64,000 nt of DNA from Roseiarcus sp963730555 (GCA_963730555.1 CAVSSS010000010.1:110237-174236); one strand, 5' to 3'; shown: positions 47,560 to 57,290, counted from the stretch's first letter. The notes: generated from the sequence alone by a model not told the origin. A program made the numbers and translations.

Positions 47560-48795
47560 ATGTCCTCCAGTTTCACCGCGCGCGCTGTCCCGTCCATCGC
47601 CACCATTGACGCGGCCGCGTGGGACGCCTGCGCCAATCCACCCGGCCGCACGTTTGAAGATTCTGAGGGCGAACGGTTCAATCCGTTTATCACGCACGCC
47701 TTCCTGCATGCGCTCGAGGCCTCGGGCTCGGTTGGCGGTCGTTCAGGCTGGGCGCCGGCGCATCTGACCGTCGAAGACGCCGCCGGGCGCATGGTCGCCG
47801 CCGCGGCCTGCTACCTCAAGAGCCACAGCCAGGGCGAGTATGTGTTTGACCACGCCTGGGCCGACGCTTACGAGCGCGCCGGCGGCAGCTATTATCCCAA
47901 GCTTCAGGTGGCCGTCCCGTTCACGCCGGTCACCGGACGCAGGCTCCTCGTCGCCGCCGATGCGCCGGAGGGCGCGCGTGACGCGCTGATCGGGGCGTTG
48001 CGCGAATTGCGCAAGCAGACGAAGACTTCGTCCATTCACGCGACCTTCCCCACCGCGGATGACGCCGAGCGGCTGGCCGGCGCGGGATTCCTGATCCGCA
48101 CCGGGGAGCAGTTCCATTTCTCCTGCAACGGCTTCGCGAACTTCGATGAATTCCTCGGCGCGCTCGCCTCGCGCAAGCGCAAGGCGATCAGACGCGAGCG
48201 GCGCGACGCTCTGGAGAACGGAATCGCGGTTGACTTGCTGACCGGCCCATCGATTCGATCCGAGCATTGGGACGCCTTCTTCAAGTTCTACATCCATACG
48301 GGCTCGCGAAAGTGGGGGCGCCCATATCTCACCCGCGCTTTCTTCGATCTGATTGGCGCAACCTTGGCCGACCGCGTGCTTTTGGTCATGGCGCGCCGGG
48401 CCGGACGCTATATCGCCGGCGCGATCAACTTCATCGGCGACGACGCACTCTACGGCCGCAACTGGGGCGCGATCGAGCACCACCCCTTTCTGCATTTCGA
48501 GGTCTGCTATTATCAGGCGATCGACTTCGCGCTCTCACATGGGCTTCGCCGCATCGAGGCCGGCGCCCAGGGCGAGCACAAGCTCGCCCGCGGCTACCGG
48601 CCGACCCTCACCTATTCGGCGCATGAGTTCGCCGACGCGCGCCTGAGCCGAGCGATCGCCGACTATCTCGGACATGAGCGAGCCGCGGTCGAGCGCACGA
48701 TCGCCCATTATGAGGAATACGCGCCCTTCCGGCGGAGCGATGGCGGCGCGCAAGGGGCGGAAGAAATGGGAGAAGCCTTTGACGCCGAAGTATGA
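47560..48795 (+). CDS. FemAB-like/GNAT family acetyltransferase (DUF482)
   Basis: 411 residues of the COG3146 type. N-terminal block NPFITHAFLHALEASGSVG, then SYYPKLQVAVPFTPVTGRRLL, ATFPTADDAERLAGAGFLIRT, a basic loop RKRKAIRRERRDAL, and YHTGSRKWG-like FKFYIHTGSRKWGRPYL before HYQ-rich VCYYQAIDFALSHGL. The family resembles peptidoglycan-peptide amino-acid transferases, but its substrate is unknown. The 3' end overlaps the HIT gene by about 56 bases in another frame. Confidence 0.88.
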   Translation: MSSSFTARAVPSIATIDAAAWDACANPPGRTFEDSEGERFNPFITHAFLHALEASGSVGGRSGWAPAHLTVEDAAGRMVAAAACYLKSHSQGEYVFDHAWADAYERAGGSYYPKLQVAVPFTPVTGRRLLVAADAPEGARDALIGALRELRKQTKTSSIHATFPTADDAERLAGAGFLIRTGEQFHFSCNGFANFDEFLGALASRKRKAIRRERRDALENGIAVDLLTGPSIRSEHWDAFFKFYIHTGSRKWGRPYLTRAFFDLIGATLADRVLLVMARRAGRYIAGAINFIGDDALYGRNWGAIEHHPFLHFEVCYYQAIDFALSHGLRRIEAGAQGEHKLARGYRPTLTYSAHEFADARLSRAIADYLGHERAAVERTIAHYEEYAPFRRSDGGAQGAEEMGEAFDAEV

Positions 48796-49210
48796 GCCCG
48801 ACAACATCTTCGCCAAGATCCTTCGCGGCGAAGCGCCATGCGTCAAGGTCTACGAGGACGACGTGTCGCTAGCCTTCATGGACGTGATGCCGCGCGCCGA
48901 GGGGCACACGCTGGTCATTCCAAAGGCGCCCGCGCGCACGCTCTTTGATCTCGACCCCCAAGATCTGGCGCTTTTCATGCCGGCGGTGCAGAAGGTCGGA
49001 CGCGCGGTCATGGCCGGCATGCAGGCCGAGGGGCTTTTGCTCCAGCAGTTCAATGAACCTGCGAGCGGACAGCAGGTCTTCCATCTGCATTTTCATCTTC
49101 TGCCGTGCTGGACGGGCGTCGCGATTCGTCCGCCGGGCGGACCGTTCCAAAGCGCCGAGGCTCTCACGCCACACGCGGAAAAGATCGTCGCGGCGCTGGC
49201 GGGCGTGTAA
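48740..49210 (+). CDS. HIT family hydrolase
   Basis: About 156 residues from the ATG at 48740 (MAARKGRKKWEKP), inside the end of the preceding gene; a further upstream ATG at 48674 lacks similarity. FAKILRGEAPCVKVYEDD, HTLVIPKAPARTLFDLDPQD and FHLHFHLLPCW; the H-x-H-x-H triad in HLHFHL is the nucleotide-binding and catalytic motif. Family members hydrolyse dinucleoside or aminoacyl-AMP phosphates. Substrate not determined. Confidence 0.9.
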   Translation: MAARKGRKKWEKPLTPKYEPDNIFAKILRGEAPCVKVYEDDVSLAFMDVMPRAEGHTLVIPKAPARTLFDLDPQDLALFMPAVQKVGRAVMAGMQAEGLLLQQFNEPASGQQVFHLHFHLLPCWTGVAIRPPGGPFQSAEALTPHAEKIVAALAGV

Positions 49211-49258
49211 GCATCCGCCAGCCGCCTGCCGGCGCGCCAACTGCGGACGCCGCCGCCT

Positions 49259-49957
49259 ATGACCCACATGCACTACTTCCCACTCGACGTCGGCGTCGCG
49301 ACCCTCTTCTTCGGGATTCTGCTTGGCCTTTTGTTTTTCATCCAGCTCCGGCTCTTGGGCCACGCTTATTCCGCGCTCGGCCTCGATCCGCGGGTCGCGA
49401 TGCTGGTGCTACTCGCCTCCCTTCTCGGCTCGTATGTCAATCTGCCGCTGGCGCGACTGCCCGAGCAGCGCGTCGTCTCGCGGGAGGTGGTGGAGATCTT
49501 CGGCATCCCGTTCCTGGCCCCGGTCGCCGTCGACTGGCCGGGCACAATCCTGGCGATCAACGTCGGCGGCGCGGTGATCCCGATCCTGCTGTCGTTCTAT
49601 CTCCTCATGCGCTACGACCTTTGGGCGGCAGGCGCTGTCGCTACGGCGGTCGTCGGCTTCGTGGTCCACCGGATGGCGACGCCAATTCCTGGCGTGGGCA
49701 TATCGGTGCCGACGATTGCGCCGCCGCTCTTGGCGGCGGGCGTTGCTTTGGTTTTGTCGCGGCGGTTCGCTGCGCCGATCGCCTATATCGGCGGCAGCCT
49801 TGGCGTCTTGGTCGGCGCCGATCTGCTCAATCTCGGGCGGCTGCAAAGCCTCGGCGCCCCCGTCGCCTCGATCGGCGGCGCCGGGACGTTCGACGGAATC
49901 TTCCTCACCGGCGTCATCGCGGTGCTTTTGGCGAGCCTGGTCGTGGACAGAAGATGA
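49259..49957 (+). CDS. DUF1614 membrane protein
   Basis: 232 residues with about seven hydrophobic segments. Blocks: LLFFIQLRLLGHAYSALGLDPR, SYVNLPLARLPEQRV, NVGGAVIPILLSFYLL, and VAYIG-like AAPIAYIGGSLGVLVGADLLNL. The family is widespread and uncharacterised. It is spaced 48 bases from the HIT gene in the same direction and probably cotranscribed. Confidence 0.88.
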   Translation: MTHMHYFPLDVGVATLFFGILLGLLFFIQLRLLGHAYSALGLDPRVAMLVLLASLLGSYVNLPLARLPEQRVVSREVVEIFGIPFLAPVAVDWPGTILAINVGGAVIPILLSFYLLMRYDLWAAGAVATAVVGFVVHRMATPIPGVGISVPTIAPPLLAAGVALVLSRRFAAPIAYIGGSLGVLVGADLLNLGRLQSLGAPVASIGGAGTFDGIFLTGVIAVLLASLVVDRR

Positions 49958-50131
49958 ATAGCTCATTACCAATCTGTGGCGGTTTTGCCACATTGGGCGA
50001 TAAACGCCGGTCCCGGCAAAATGGCTGATAAACTCATGCGGCGCCGAATCCTATAGTCCAGGAATTGTTATTGGCGGCGGGGCGCGAGCGTGTTGCGTAT
50101 AGCGTCGCGTAACATCTACGGAGACAACAAG

Positions 50132-50968
50132 ATGATAAATCGCTGGCTAAAGGGTGTCGCGATTGCGGCGCTGACCGCTGTGGGGACAGTTGCGGCCCAG
50201 GCGGCGGACCTTCCGACTAGAAAAGAGGCGCCGGCGCCGGTGTTCGTGCCGCCGCCGTTTACTTGGACCGGGTTCTATATCGGTGTGAACGCTGGTGGCA
50301 TCTGGCCGAGTGGCAGCCGTAGCGCGACATTTGTCGCCCCTGGGATTTTCCCTTTCCCGGTTTCAACCTTCTTCCCAGGCGGTCTCGGATCGCAAAGCGC
50401 CGGCTTCCTCGGCGGCGGCCAGGCCGGCTACAACTGGCAGACTGGCGCCTTCGTGCTCGGCGTCGAAACCGACTTCGATGGGACGACCCTCAGCAAAACG
50501 TTCAACAGCACCGGCACTCCCTTCGTAGGAGTGGGCGTCCCGGGGGTCCTATTGGGCGATACATTGTCAGTTCACGCCAAGACTAGCCTGAGCTGGCTCG
50601 GAACCACGCGGGGCCGCGTCGGCTTCGTCGTCACGCCTGACAATCGCTTGATGATCTATGCCACGGGCGGTGTCGCCTACGGCGGCGGCAGCTCGAACTT
50701 CAGCGCCTTCGACGCTGCGACCGGGTCTTTCTGGAGCGGCAACCCCAGCTCCACCCGCGTCGGCTGGACAATCGGTGGCGGCCTTGAATACGCCGTCACC
50801 AACAACATCACGATCAAAGGCGAATATCTGTATGCCGACCTCGGCAGCAGCAGCTTCAACAGTCTCGGGAACACCGCCGCAGTCATAAACTTCCCGGGCG
50901 TGGCGGTGACCGGGCATGTCGACTACAACGCTTCAATCTTCCGCGCGGGCGTAAACTACAAGTTCTGA
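50132..50968 (+). CDS. outer membrane beta-barrel protein, Omp25/Omp31 type
   Basis: 278 residues from the ATG at 50132: signal peptide MINRWLKGVAIAALTAVG to AQAADLPTRK, then alternating strands with FTWTGFYIGVNAGGIW, RGRVGFVVTPDNRLMIYATGG, GWTIGGGLEYAVTNNITIKGEYLY and a C-terminal FRAGVNYKF ending in phenylalanine as outer-membrane insertion requires. Such barrels are abundant porin-like proteins in Hyphomicrobiales. A strong terminator follows 31 bases on. Confidence 0.93.
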   Translation: MINRWLKGVAIAALTAVGTVAAQAADLPTRKEAPAPVFVPPPFTWTGFYIGVNAGGIWPSGSRSATFVAPGIFPFPVSTFFPGGLGSQSAGFLGGGQAGYNWQTGAFVLGVETDFDGTTLSKTFNSTGTPFVGVGVPGVLLGDTLSVHAKTSLSWLGTTRGRVGFVVTPDNRLMIYATGGVAYGGGSSNFSAFDAATGSFWSGNPSSTRVGWTIGGGLEYAVTNNITIKGEYLYADLGSSSFNSLGNTAAVINFPGVAVTGHVDYNASIFRAGVNYKF

Positions 50969-50999
50969 GCCATTGTAGCTTCGAACTCCGAAGATCTTG

Positions 51000-51035
51000 G
51001 CCGGAGGAAGGGCGACCTTCTTCCGGCTTTTTTTT
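51000..51035 (+). terminator. Rho-independent terminator after outer-membrane protein gene
   Basis: GCCGGAGGAAGG (51000-51011) and CCTTCTTCCGGC (51016-51027) pair with one mismatch around a 4-base loop (GCGA) and run into eight T residues. Confidence 0.93.
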
Positions 51036-51220
51036 GCGCGTGATGTCGCCTTGGCGCTGCGGCGTAGACTTTGCCCCGCCAAATGGTCGCCCGCCCAGCC
51101 AGTCTGCGGGCTCATTCGGCGCTCGCGATTGCTCTCAAGGTTGAAGGGGCGATCTTAAGCCCCGATCAAGCGTCGGCCTCTACTCTCGGTTGCATTTCTC
51201 AAGCCGCCGAGACATCCCCG

Positions 51221-51976
51221 ATGCCTGACCCGAACGTTCCGGCCCTTGTCCTCAGGCGCCTCGCCAAAAGCTTCGGCCGGCCGGCGGTCGATCGGCTCGA
51301 CCTCACAATTCCCCCCGGCGAATTCTACGCTCTGCTCGGCCCGAACGGCGCCGGAAAGACGACGACCTTGCGCCTGATCGCGGGGCTCCTGCCGGCTGAC
51401 GATGGCGACGTGGAGATCTTCGGAATCGACGCCCGCCGCTCGCCGATCGAAGCCAAGCGCATCGTCGCCTGGCTCCCCGACGAGCCGATGCTGTACGACA
51501 AACTCAACCCGCTCGAGTATCTCGAATTCGTCGCCGGCCTCTGGTCAGTCGAGGCGCGCCGGGCTAAGCGGCTGGCGGAAGACTTGCTGGAAAGCTTAGG
51601 TCTTTGGCCGCATCGGCGCGATCGCTGCGAGGGGTTTTCGCGTGGGCTGAGGCAGAAGCTCGCCCTCGCCGGCGCGCTCATCCATGAGCCGCGGCTTCTG
51701 ATGCTCGACGAGCCGCTGACCGGCCTCGACGCCGCCGCCGCGCGGCAGGTGAAGGATATTCTGACAGATCGCGTGCGGGCGGGCGCGACCATCATCATGA
51801 CCACGCATATTCTCGAGGTCGCTGAGCGGCTCGCGGACCGCATCGGCATCATCGCGCATGGGCGGATGATCGCGGAAGGGACGCTGGACGAACTGCGCGC
51901 CAGCATTGGCGCGAGCGGCGCGACGCTGGAGACGGTGTTCCTCGATTTGACCTCTCAGGCCGGACGCGCCGCATGA
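51221..51976 (+). CDS. ABC exporter ATP-binding protein
   Basis: 251 residues with Walker A GPNGAGKT, signature GFSRGLRQKLALAGAL, Walker B LLMLDEPLTGLD and H-loop TTHILEVAERLADR. The type is the ABC-2-like drug/lipid or heterocomplex exporter. ATG at 51221 begins MPDPNVPALVLRRLAKSFG; an upstream extension to 51071 lacks similarity. Its TGA overlaps the permease ATG (ATGA), so they form one transporter. The substrate is unknown. Confidence 0.93.
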   Translation: MPDPNVPALVLRRLAKSFGRPAVDRLDLTIPPGEFYALLGPNGAGKTTTLRLIAGLLPADDGDVEIFGIDARRSPIEAKRIVAWLPDEPMLYDKLNPLEYLEFVAGLWSVEARRAKRLAEDLLESLGLWPHRRDRCEGFSRGLRQKLALAGALIHEPRLLMLDEPLTGLDAAAARQVKDILTDRVRAGATIIMTTHILEVAERLADRIGIIAHGRMIAEGTLDELRASIGASGATLETVFLDLTSQAGRAA

Positions 51977-53521
51977 TTCGTCGGTTGATTCGGTCCTTCG
52001 CCGCCTTTACCCGTTTCATCCTGCACGATTTGCGCCTGAGCGCGCGGACGCTCGCCTCGATGTTCGGCGCATTATCGCTTCGGCGACTCGCGGTTCTTAT
52101 CGTCCTTATTGGTCTTGGCGCTCCATGTCGTGGCCTACCAGGTCGCAGGCTGGCTCATCCGCATTGAAGACGGCCCCGACGGCCGCGCCCGGGTCATGGC
52201 GATTCTCGCCAGCGGAGCCGCGCTGGTTTTCCCCTGGATCGTCGGCCAGTCGATCGCGGACTTCACCCGGACACTGTTCGGGCGCTCGGATCTTGAGTTG
52301 ATCCTCGCCTCGCCCGTGGACGCTCACGCTCTGCTCGCCGCCCGCGCTTTGTCGATTTCGGTCGGGGCCGTCGCGTCGGTCGGCCTCTTGTTGGGACCGC
52401 TCGCCGACGCCGCGGCTCTTCGTGGCCATGCGCATTGGCTGGCGCTCTATCCAGCCCTGATTGCGGCGGGGCTCGCGGGAACCGGCTTGGGGGTCATCGT
52501 GGCGATGGGCCTCTTCTTGGCGGCGGGCCCGAGACGCGCGCGCCTCTGCGGCCAGATCGCTGCGACGGCGGTCGGCGCGTCCGTCGTGCTTGGGGCGCAG
52601 GTTCGTCGCCATGCTGCCCGAGGGCGTGCGGACGACGATGCTTGGGGCCCTGGCAGCGCCTGCAAACGCCGCAAGCGCGGCGCCAAGCCTCCTGATGGCG
52701 CCGGTGCGGGCGGCGGCGGGCGAGCCGCAAGCGGTTCTCATCTGGGCGGCTTTTGGCGCCGCCGTCTTCGCGCTCGCCTGCGTGCTGTTCGGCGAGCGCT
52801 TCGCGCGCGCGGCGCTCGCCTCCGCCGGGGCGCCTGCCCCTGTAGGGGTCGCCGCGACCCGGACGTCGCGCTTTGGCGCGAGCGCGAGCACGGCCTTGCG
52901 CATCAAGGAGCGGCGCGTAGTTTGGCGCGATCCTTGGCTGATGTCGCAACTTCTTCTGCAGGCCGCTTATACGACCCCGCTCGCCGTCATTCTCTGGCGC
53001 GGCGGCGGCCCGACGGGCACCGTCGGAGTCGCGTTCACGCCGGCGCTCGTGGTGATTGCCGCGCAACTCGCGGGCGCGCTCTCGTGGATTGCGCTCTCGG
53101 CTGAGGATGCGCCGGATTTTCTCACGACCGCTCCCTTGTCGCGGGCCGTCATCGAACGCGCCAAGATCGCTGCAATCGGCCAGCCGATCGCGCTCATCCT
53201 CTTTTTCCCGCTCGCCGCCTTGGCCTTAGCCTCGCCCTGGGCAGGGCTTTGCGCGCTTCTGTTCGGCGCCGGAGCGATCGCCTCGGCCGCGCTGATCAAC
53301 CTCTGGCGACAAGCGCCGTCCCGTCGCGGCCTCGTTCTGCGCCGTCATTCCCAGTCGAAACTCGTCGGCATGATGGAGCACCTGCTCTCGATCCTGTGGG
53401 CGGTGGCGACGACCACCGCCGTGATCGGCTCATGGGCGACATTGGTCCCCTCGCCGCCATCGCCGCCGTCTTGGCGCTCAACCGGAAGTGGGCGGCTCAG
53501 GCGGCGCCCGTACGCGTGTGA
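51973..53521 (+). CDS. ABC transporter permease, with three frame disruptions
   Basis: A membrane protein readable across three frames. Segment one: MIRRLIRSFAAFTRFILHDL to VLIVLIGL, ending near 52105. Segment two: LHVVAYQVAGWLIRIEDGPD, FPWIVGQSIADFTRTLFGRS and AVGASVVLGAQ, ending near 52598. Segment three: FVAMLPEGVRTTMLGALAAP, ALRIKERRVVWRDPWLM and MMEHLLSILWAVATTTAVIG to about 53435. The last piece, GDIGPLAAIAAVLALNRKW, is in yet another frame and gives the stop at 53521. Each change is one base, so the gene may be intact in reality; three in one gene still argues for caution. Confidence 0.8.
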
Positions 53522-53870
53522 TCCGCGCGCCGGCCGGATCGAAAAGTCTGGATTCGCAAAAATAAACGCTAGTAAAGCAAAGCAAATGAAAGCAGTTTTG
53601 CTTTTATTTATTTTCGCCTAGCTGCGCCAAGCTCGCCCTCAAGTTGCATTCCGCCCCGCAGATTGCTTCCCAGCCTTGAGGCGGCAGAGGCTTGGACAAA
53701 TCGAGGCGCGCTCCCACATGCTGCGATGCGGTAGCGGGCCCGGGCGAGTCTCTTGTCCAGGCCCCGCTCGCCGCGTATGGATGGGTTTCGGAACTCGTCG
53801 CTGCGTCGCAGGTTTGGGACAGCCTGTCATCAGGCTAGCCCGTCGAGGCTTCGTCGAGAAGGCAAGTGAA
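53522..53870. other. intergenic stretch between ABC permease and ispH
   Basis: About 350 bases. It holds an AT-rich hairpin (53573-53620) followed by T-rich sequence and otherwise no gene; an open frame at 53676 merely extends ispH upstream. The ispH promoter must lie in the right-hand part. Confidence 0.6.
53573..53620 (+). terminator. AT-rich hairpin, probable terminator, copy of the pncA hairpin
   Basis: AAAGC (53590-53594) and GCTTT pair around AGTTTT and are followed by TTATTTATTTTC. The core GCAAATGAAAGC..TTTTGCTTT..TTATTTTC is nearly the same as at 19221-19266, 34 kb away. Confidence 0.65.
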
Positions 53871-54794
53871 ATGAAGATCATTCTTGCCCAACCGCGCGGC
53901 TTCTGTGCGGGCGTCGTTAGGGCTATCGATATTGTCGAGCGGGCGTTGGCCAAGCACGGCGCGCCAGTCTACGTGCGCCATGAGATCGTTCACAATCGCC
54001 ACGTGGTCGAATCGCTGAAAGCGAAAGGCGCGCGTTTCGTCGAGACGCTGAAGGACGTGCCGGCGGGCGCCGTGACCATCTTTAGCGCCCACGGCGTCTC
54101 GCGTGACGTCGAGAACCTAGCCAAGGCGCGGTCGCTTCCGACCATCGACGCCACTTGCCCACTGGTCACCAAGGTGCACAACCAAGGGCGGGGCTACATT
54201 GCCAGGGGTCGCGTACTGGTGTTCATCGGTCACGACGGACATCCGGAAGTCGAAGGGACGCTGGGGCAGATCGACGGCGAGGTGCACCTCGTCGAAGACG
54301 AAGAGGACGTCGAGAACCTGCCCATCGCGGTGGACACCCCCATCGCCTACATCACTCAAACAACATTGAGTGTCGACGACACGCGCGGCGTCATCGCCGC
54401 ATTGCATCGTCGCTTCAGCGACGTCGTGGGTCCTGATGTGCGCGACATCTGCTACGCGACACAGAATCGACAGACTGCCGTGCGCGAATTGTGCCAGGTC
54501 GCCGACGTCATCATCGTCGTTGGCGCCCGCAACAGCTCCAACTCCAACCGTCTGCGCGAGATCGGCGAAGAGGTCGGAATTCCAAGCCACCTTGTCGCGG
54601 ATAGCAGCGAAATCGACCCGGAATGGGTTCGCAACGCCGCTGTGGTCGGCGTGACAGCCGGCGCCTCGGCGCCTGAGGTCGTCGTCGAAGAGGTGGTTCG
54701 AGCTTTGTCGGCGCTCACGCCGTCCGAAGTGTCGGTCCTAGACGGTCCGGCCGAGACGGTTAGCTTTCGTCTTCCGGCGGAACTTCGGAATTGA
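53871..54794 (+). CDS. ispH: 4-hydroxy-3-methylbut-2-enyl diphosphate reductase
   Basis: 4Fe-4S enzyme making IPP and DMAPP in the MEP pathway. 307 residues from the ATG at 53871; an in-frame extension to 53676 is not family-like. Blocks: QPRGFCAGVVRAIDIVERAL, IVHNRHVVESLKAKGARFV, IDATCPLVTKVHNQ, CYATQNRQTAVREL and NSSNSNRLREI; three cluster cysteines lie in the first, third and fourth. It stands next to hopanoid genes, which consume its products via squalene. Confidence 0.97.
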   Translation: MKIILAQPRGFCAGVVRAIDIVERALAKHGAPVYVRHEIVHNRHVVESLKAKGARFVETLKDVPAGAVTIFSAHGVSRDVENLAKARSLPTIDATCPLVTKVHNQGRGYIARGRVLVFIGHDGHPEVEGTLGQIDGEVHLVEDEEDVENLPIAVDTPIAYITQTTLSVDDTRGVIAALHRRFSDVVGPDVRDICYATQNRQTAVRELCQVADVIIVVGARNSSNSNRLREIGEEVGIPSHLVADSSEIDPEWVRNAAVVGVTAGASAPEVVVEEVVRALSALTPSEVSVLDGPAETVSFRLPAELRN

Positions 54795-54845
54795 CCCGGA
54801 GTTAAGCCCTTCCGTTGCGTTTGCTATCTCAAGGATCGATCGATC

Positions 54846-56003
54846 GTGAGCATACCGTTCAGACAGATTGTCAGAGTTGGCGCCTATATCGTCCAGCAGC
54901 ACTTGGCAGGACGCAAGCGCTATCCGCTGGTCTTGATGCTGGAGCCGTTGTTTCGCTGCAACCTCGCTTGCGCTGGCTGCGGCAAGATCGACTATCCCGA
55001 CGCCATTCTCAATAAACGCATCTCGGTTGAAGACGCATTGGCCTCAGTAGATGAGTGCGGCGCGCCCGTGGTCGTCATGGCGGGCGGCGAGCCGCTCTTG
55101 CACCGGGACCTGCCGAAGATCGTCCAGGGCGTCATTGCGCGCAAAAAATTTGCGATCGTGTGTACCAATGCGCTCTTGCTTGAAAAGAAGATCGATCAAT
55201 ACAAGCCGAGCCCCTACTTCACCTGGTCGATCCATCTCGACGGCGACCAGGAGATGCATGACAGGTCCGTCTGCGAGCCCGGCGTCTACGACCGCGCGGT
55301 CGCGGCGCTCAAAACGGCCAAGGCGAAAGGCTTCCGCGTCACCATCAACTGCACCTTCTTCAATGGTGCGGACCCCGAACGCATCGCCGCCTTCTTCGAT
55401 ACGGTGACAGCGCTCGGGGTGGATGGGATCACTGTTTCGCCCGGCTACGCCTATGAGCGCGCCCCGGACCAGAAGCATTTCCTCAATCGTTCGACAACGA
55501 AGGAGCTGTTCCGCGCGGTGTTCCGCAAGGGAGACGGCGGGCGCAAATGGGCCTTCAACCAGTCGAGCCTGTTCCTCGACTTCCTCGCCGGGAATGAGAC
55601 CTATCACTGCACCCCGTGGGGCAACCCGACACGGACCGTCTTCGGTTGGCAGCGGCCCTGCTATCTGCTGGGCGAAGGCTATGCGAAGACCTTCAAGGAA
55701 CTCATGGAGGAAACCGACTGGGACGCCTACGGCGTCGGCAATTATGAGAAATGCGCCGACTGCATGGTCCACAGCGGGTTCGAGGCGACCGCGGTGGCAG
55801 ATACGGTGACCAAGCCCTGGAAGGCCGCCCGCGTCGCGCTCATGGGAGTGAAGACCGACGGTCCCCTGGCCCCCGACATCCCGCTCGGCAGCCAGCGCGA
55901 GGCACGGTACGTGTTCGACAAGAACGTCGCCCAGAAGCTGTCAGAGATCCGCCGCGCCGAGGCCGAGGAAAAGGCCAGGAAGAAGGCTGCGACAGCGCTT
56001 TAG
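54846..56003 (+). CDS. hpnH: hopanoid biosynthesis radical SAM protein HpnH
   Basis: Adds adenosyl from SAM to diploptene to form adenosylhopane, the first step of extended hopanoid side chains. 385 residues from a GTG at 54846. The cluster motif is CNLACAGCGKIDY (CxxxCxxC) after LMLEPLFR; other blocks are VVMAGGEPLLHRDL, WSIHLDGDQEMHDRSV, CTPWGNPTRTVFGWQRPCY and CADCMVHSG. The end overlaps the convergent hpnG gene by 63 bases. Confidence 0.97.
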   Translation: MSIPFRQIVRVGAYIVQQHLAGRKRYPLVLMLEPLFRCNLACAGCGKIDYPDAILNKRISVEDALASVDECGAPVVVMAGGEPLLHRDLPKIVQGVIARKKFAIVCTNALLLEKKIDQYKPSPYFTWSIHLDGDQEMHDRSVCEPGVYDRAVAALKTAKAKGFRVTINCTFFNGADPERIAAFFDTVTALGVDGITVSPGYAYERAPDQKHFLNRSTTKELFRAVFRKGDGGRKWAFNQSSLFLDFLAGNETYHCTPWGNPTRTVFGWQRPCYLLGEGYAKTFKELMEETDWDAYGVGNYEKCADCMVHSGFEATAVADTVTKPWKAARVALMGVKTDGPLAPDIPLGSQREARYVFDKNVAQKLSEIRRAEAEEKARKKAATAL

Positions 56004-56633
56004 CGCCTGGAAGGCGGCCCTGCTGTCGGCGGCGAGAGCGCGTAGGCCTGCGAGCTGAACTGGAGAGCGGATAAGCTCTCTGATCACCGCTCGAGCATCG
56101 ATTGCACCGTGGGAATCGAGAGCCTTCAACGCGAGCGGCGGCAAGTCGCGCTCGGCGGGATCGGCGACTGCGCGCAAAATCGCGAACGGGGCGCGCTGCT
56201 TCAGCGCATATTGGCCGGCGATCAGGCTTTCCATGTCGACCCCGGCCGCTTCCGTAGCGCGGCGGAGGTCCGCCTTGGCGGCGGCGGTCACGACAGGAGC
56301 GTCGGACGCGGCCAGGCGCTCGACGACGACGCGCGCTCCGGCGCTGGCGAGGCGCTCAGCAAGCGACGCTGTAACGGCCTCATCGGTCCTGACGGCGCCC
56401 CCATTCGAGACGACTTCCGCGCCGAGAATGAGGTCGCCTGGACGAAGCTTCGGATCAAGCCCGCCGCACAGGCCCCAGCTGACCACGAGCGAGGGCCTGA
56501 GACTCGCCGTTTCCGCCAGCTCGGCGCGCAAGGTTGGCGCGTCGCCGCACAGCGTTGTGCGCCCGTGGCCGCCCATGATCGCCGCCTCGCGCTTCAGTCC
56601 GCAGACGATCAGAATGTTTGCGGACGGCGGCAA
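55941..56633 (-). CDS. hpnG: hopanoid-associated phosphorylase HpnG
   Basis: Nucleoside-phosphorylase fold enzyme that removes adenine from adenosylhopane to give ribosylhopane, downstream of HpnH. 230 residues: ANILIVCGLKREAAIMGGHG, LVVSWGLCGGLDPKLRPGDLILG, and ESLIAGQYALKQRAPFAILR. The start ATG at 56633 is followed by a short hydrophilic leader. Divergent order (hpnH plus strand, hpnG minus) with overlapping 3' ends is unusual, since the two are often adjacent in one direction. Confidence 0.92.
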   Translation of the reverse strand: MPPSANILIVCGLKREAAIMGGHGRTTLCGDAPTLRAELAETASLRPSLVVSWGLCGGLDPKLRPGDLILGAEVVSNGGAVRTDEAVTASLAERLASAGARVVVERLAASDAPVVTAAAKADLRRATEAAGVDMESLIAGQYALKQRAPFAILRAVADPAERDLPPLALKALDSHGAIDARAVIRELIRSPVQLAGLRALAADSRAAFQALKRCRSLLPGLFLGLGAADL

Positions 56634-56660
56634 ATGCCGTTGCGGGGCTCGGGTGAAGGA

Positions 56661-57290
56661 CTAGCTTGCGAGCAAGCTATCGGTCCGCTCGCGCAATGTC
56701 TTGACGAGGGCGTCCGCGCCCCCTCCCCCAGCGAGGATCGAGGCGAATTCGTCGCGTCGGGTCGCCAGATCGCTCACCGTGCCATTGAGGTAGACGTCGA
56801 GCACGCGGCCGCCGCGAACAAGATAATTGATCTGCACCGTCCGGCCGCCGGGCTGAAGCAGCTTGGTCCTGACGACTTCCCCGCCGCCCTGGGAGGGGCT
56901 CGTCTGCGGATCAACGACAAAGCTCTCCCCGGAATAGTCGGTCACCTGATGGGCGTAGTCGGCGACGAGGAACCGGGCGAAGGCTTCGCGAACCGCAGCC
57001 TGCTGAGCGCCTGAGAACTTGCCCCAGGCGGGACCCGAGGCCAGTCTCGTCATGGTCCCGATGTCGAAGGCGGAGGTGATGGCGGGCCCGAAGCGCCGGT
57101 CGCGTTCGCGAACGCTGAGCGATCCGGCCGCCTTGAGCGTCGGCATCAGCTGCTGATAATAGGCCTCGATGCGCCGGGCGGCCGCGCTCTGCGCCTCAGC
57201 TGGCGAGGCGATCGCGCTTAAGGAGAGAAGGGCGAGCACGACTGCGATGAAGGGCGCCGACAGGCTCAGGCGAAAAGGGGAGCGTTTCAT
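56661..57290 (-). CDS. hpnM: HpnM, Ttg2D/MlaC-type periplasmic protein
   Basis: 209 residues from the ATG at 57290, the start used because a clear signal peptide follows (PFIAVVLALLSLSAIASPAEAQ) and the upstream frame has no similarity. Body: RRFGPAITSAFDIGTMTRLASG, GAQQAAVREAFARFLVADYAHQV, LQPGGRTVQINYLVRGGRVLDV. The family is toluene-tolerance MlaC-like lipid carrier, named HpnM in hopanoid loci, where it may move hopanoids. It is 27 bases upstream of hpnG on the same strand. Confidence 0.9.
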   Translation of the reverse strand: MKRSPFRLSLSAPFIAVVLALLSLSAIASPAEAQSAAARRIEAYYQQLMPTLKAAGSLSVRERDRRFGPAITSAFDIGTMTRLASGPAWGKFSGAQQAAVREAFARFLVADYAHQVTDYSGESFVVDPQTSPSQGGGEVVRTKLLQPGGRTVQINYLVRGGRVLDVYLNGTVSDLATRRDEFASILAGGGGADALVKTLRERTDSLLAS

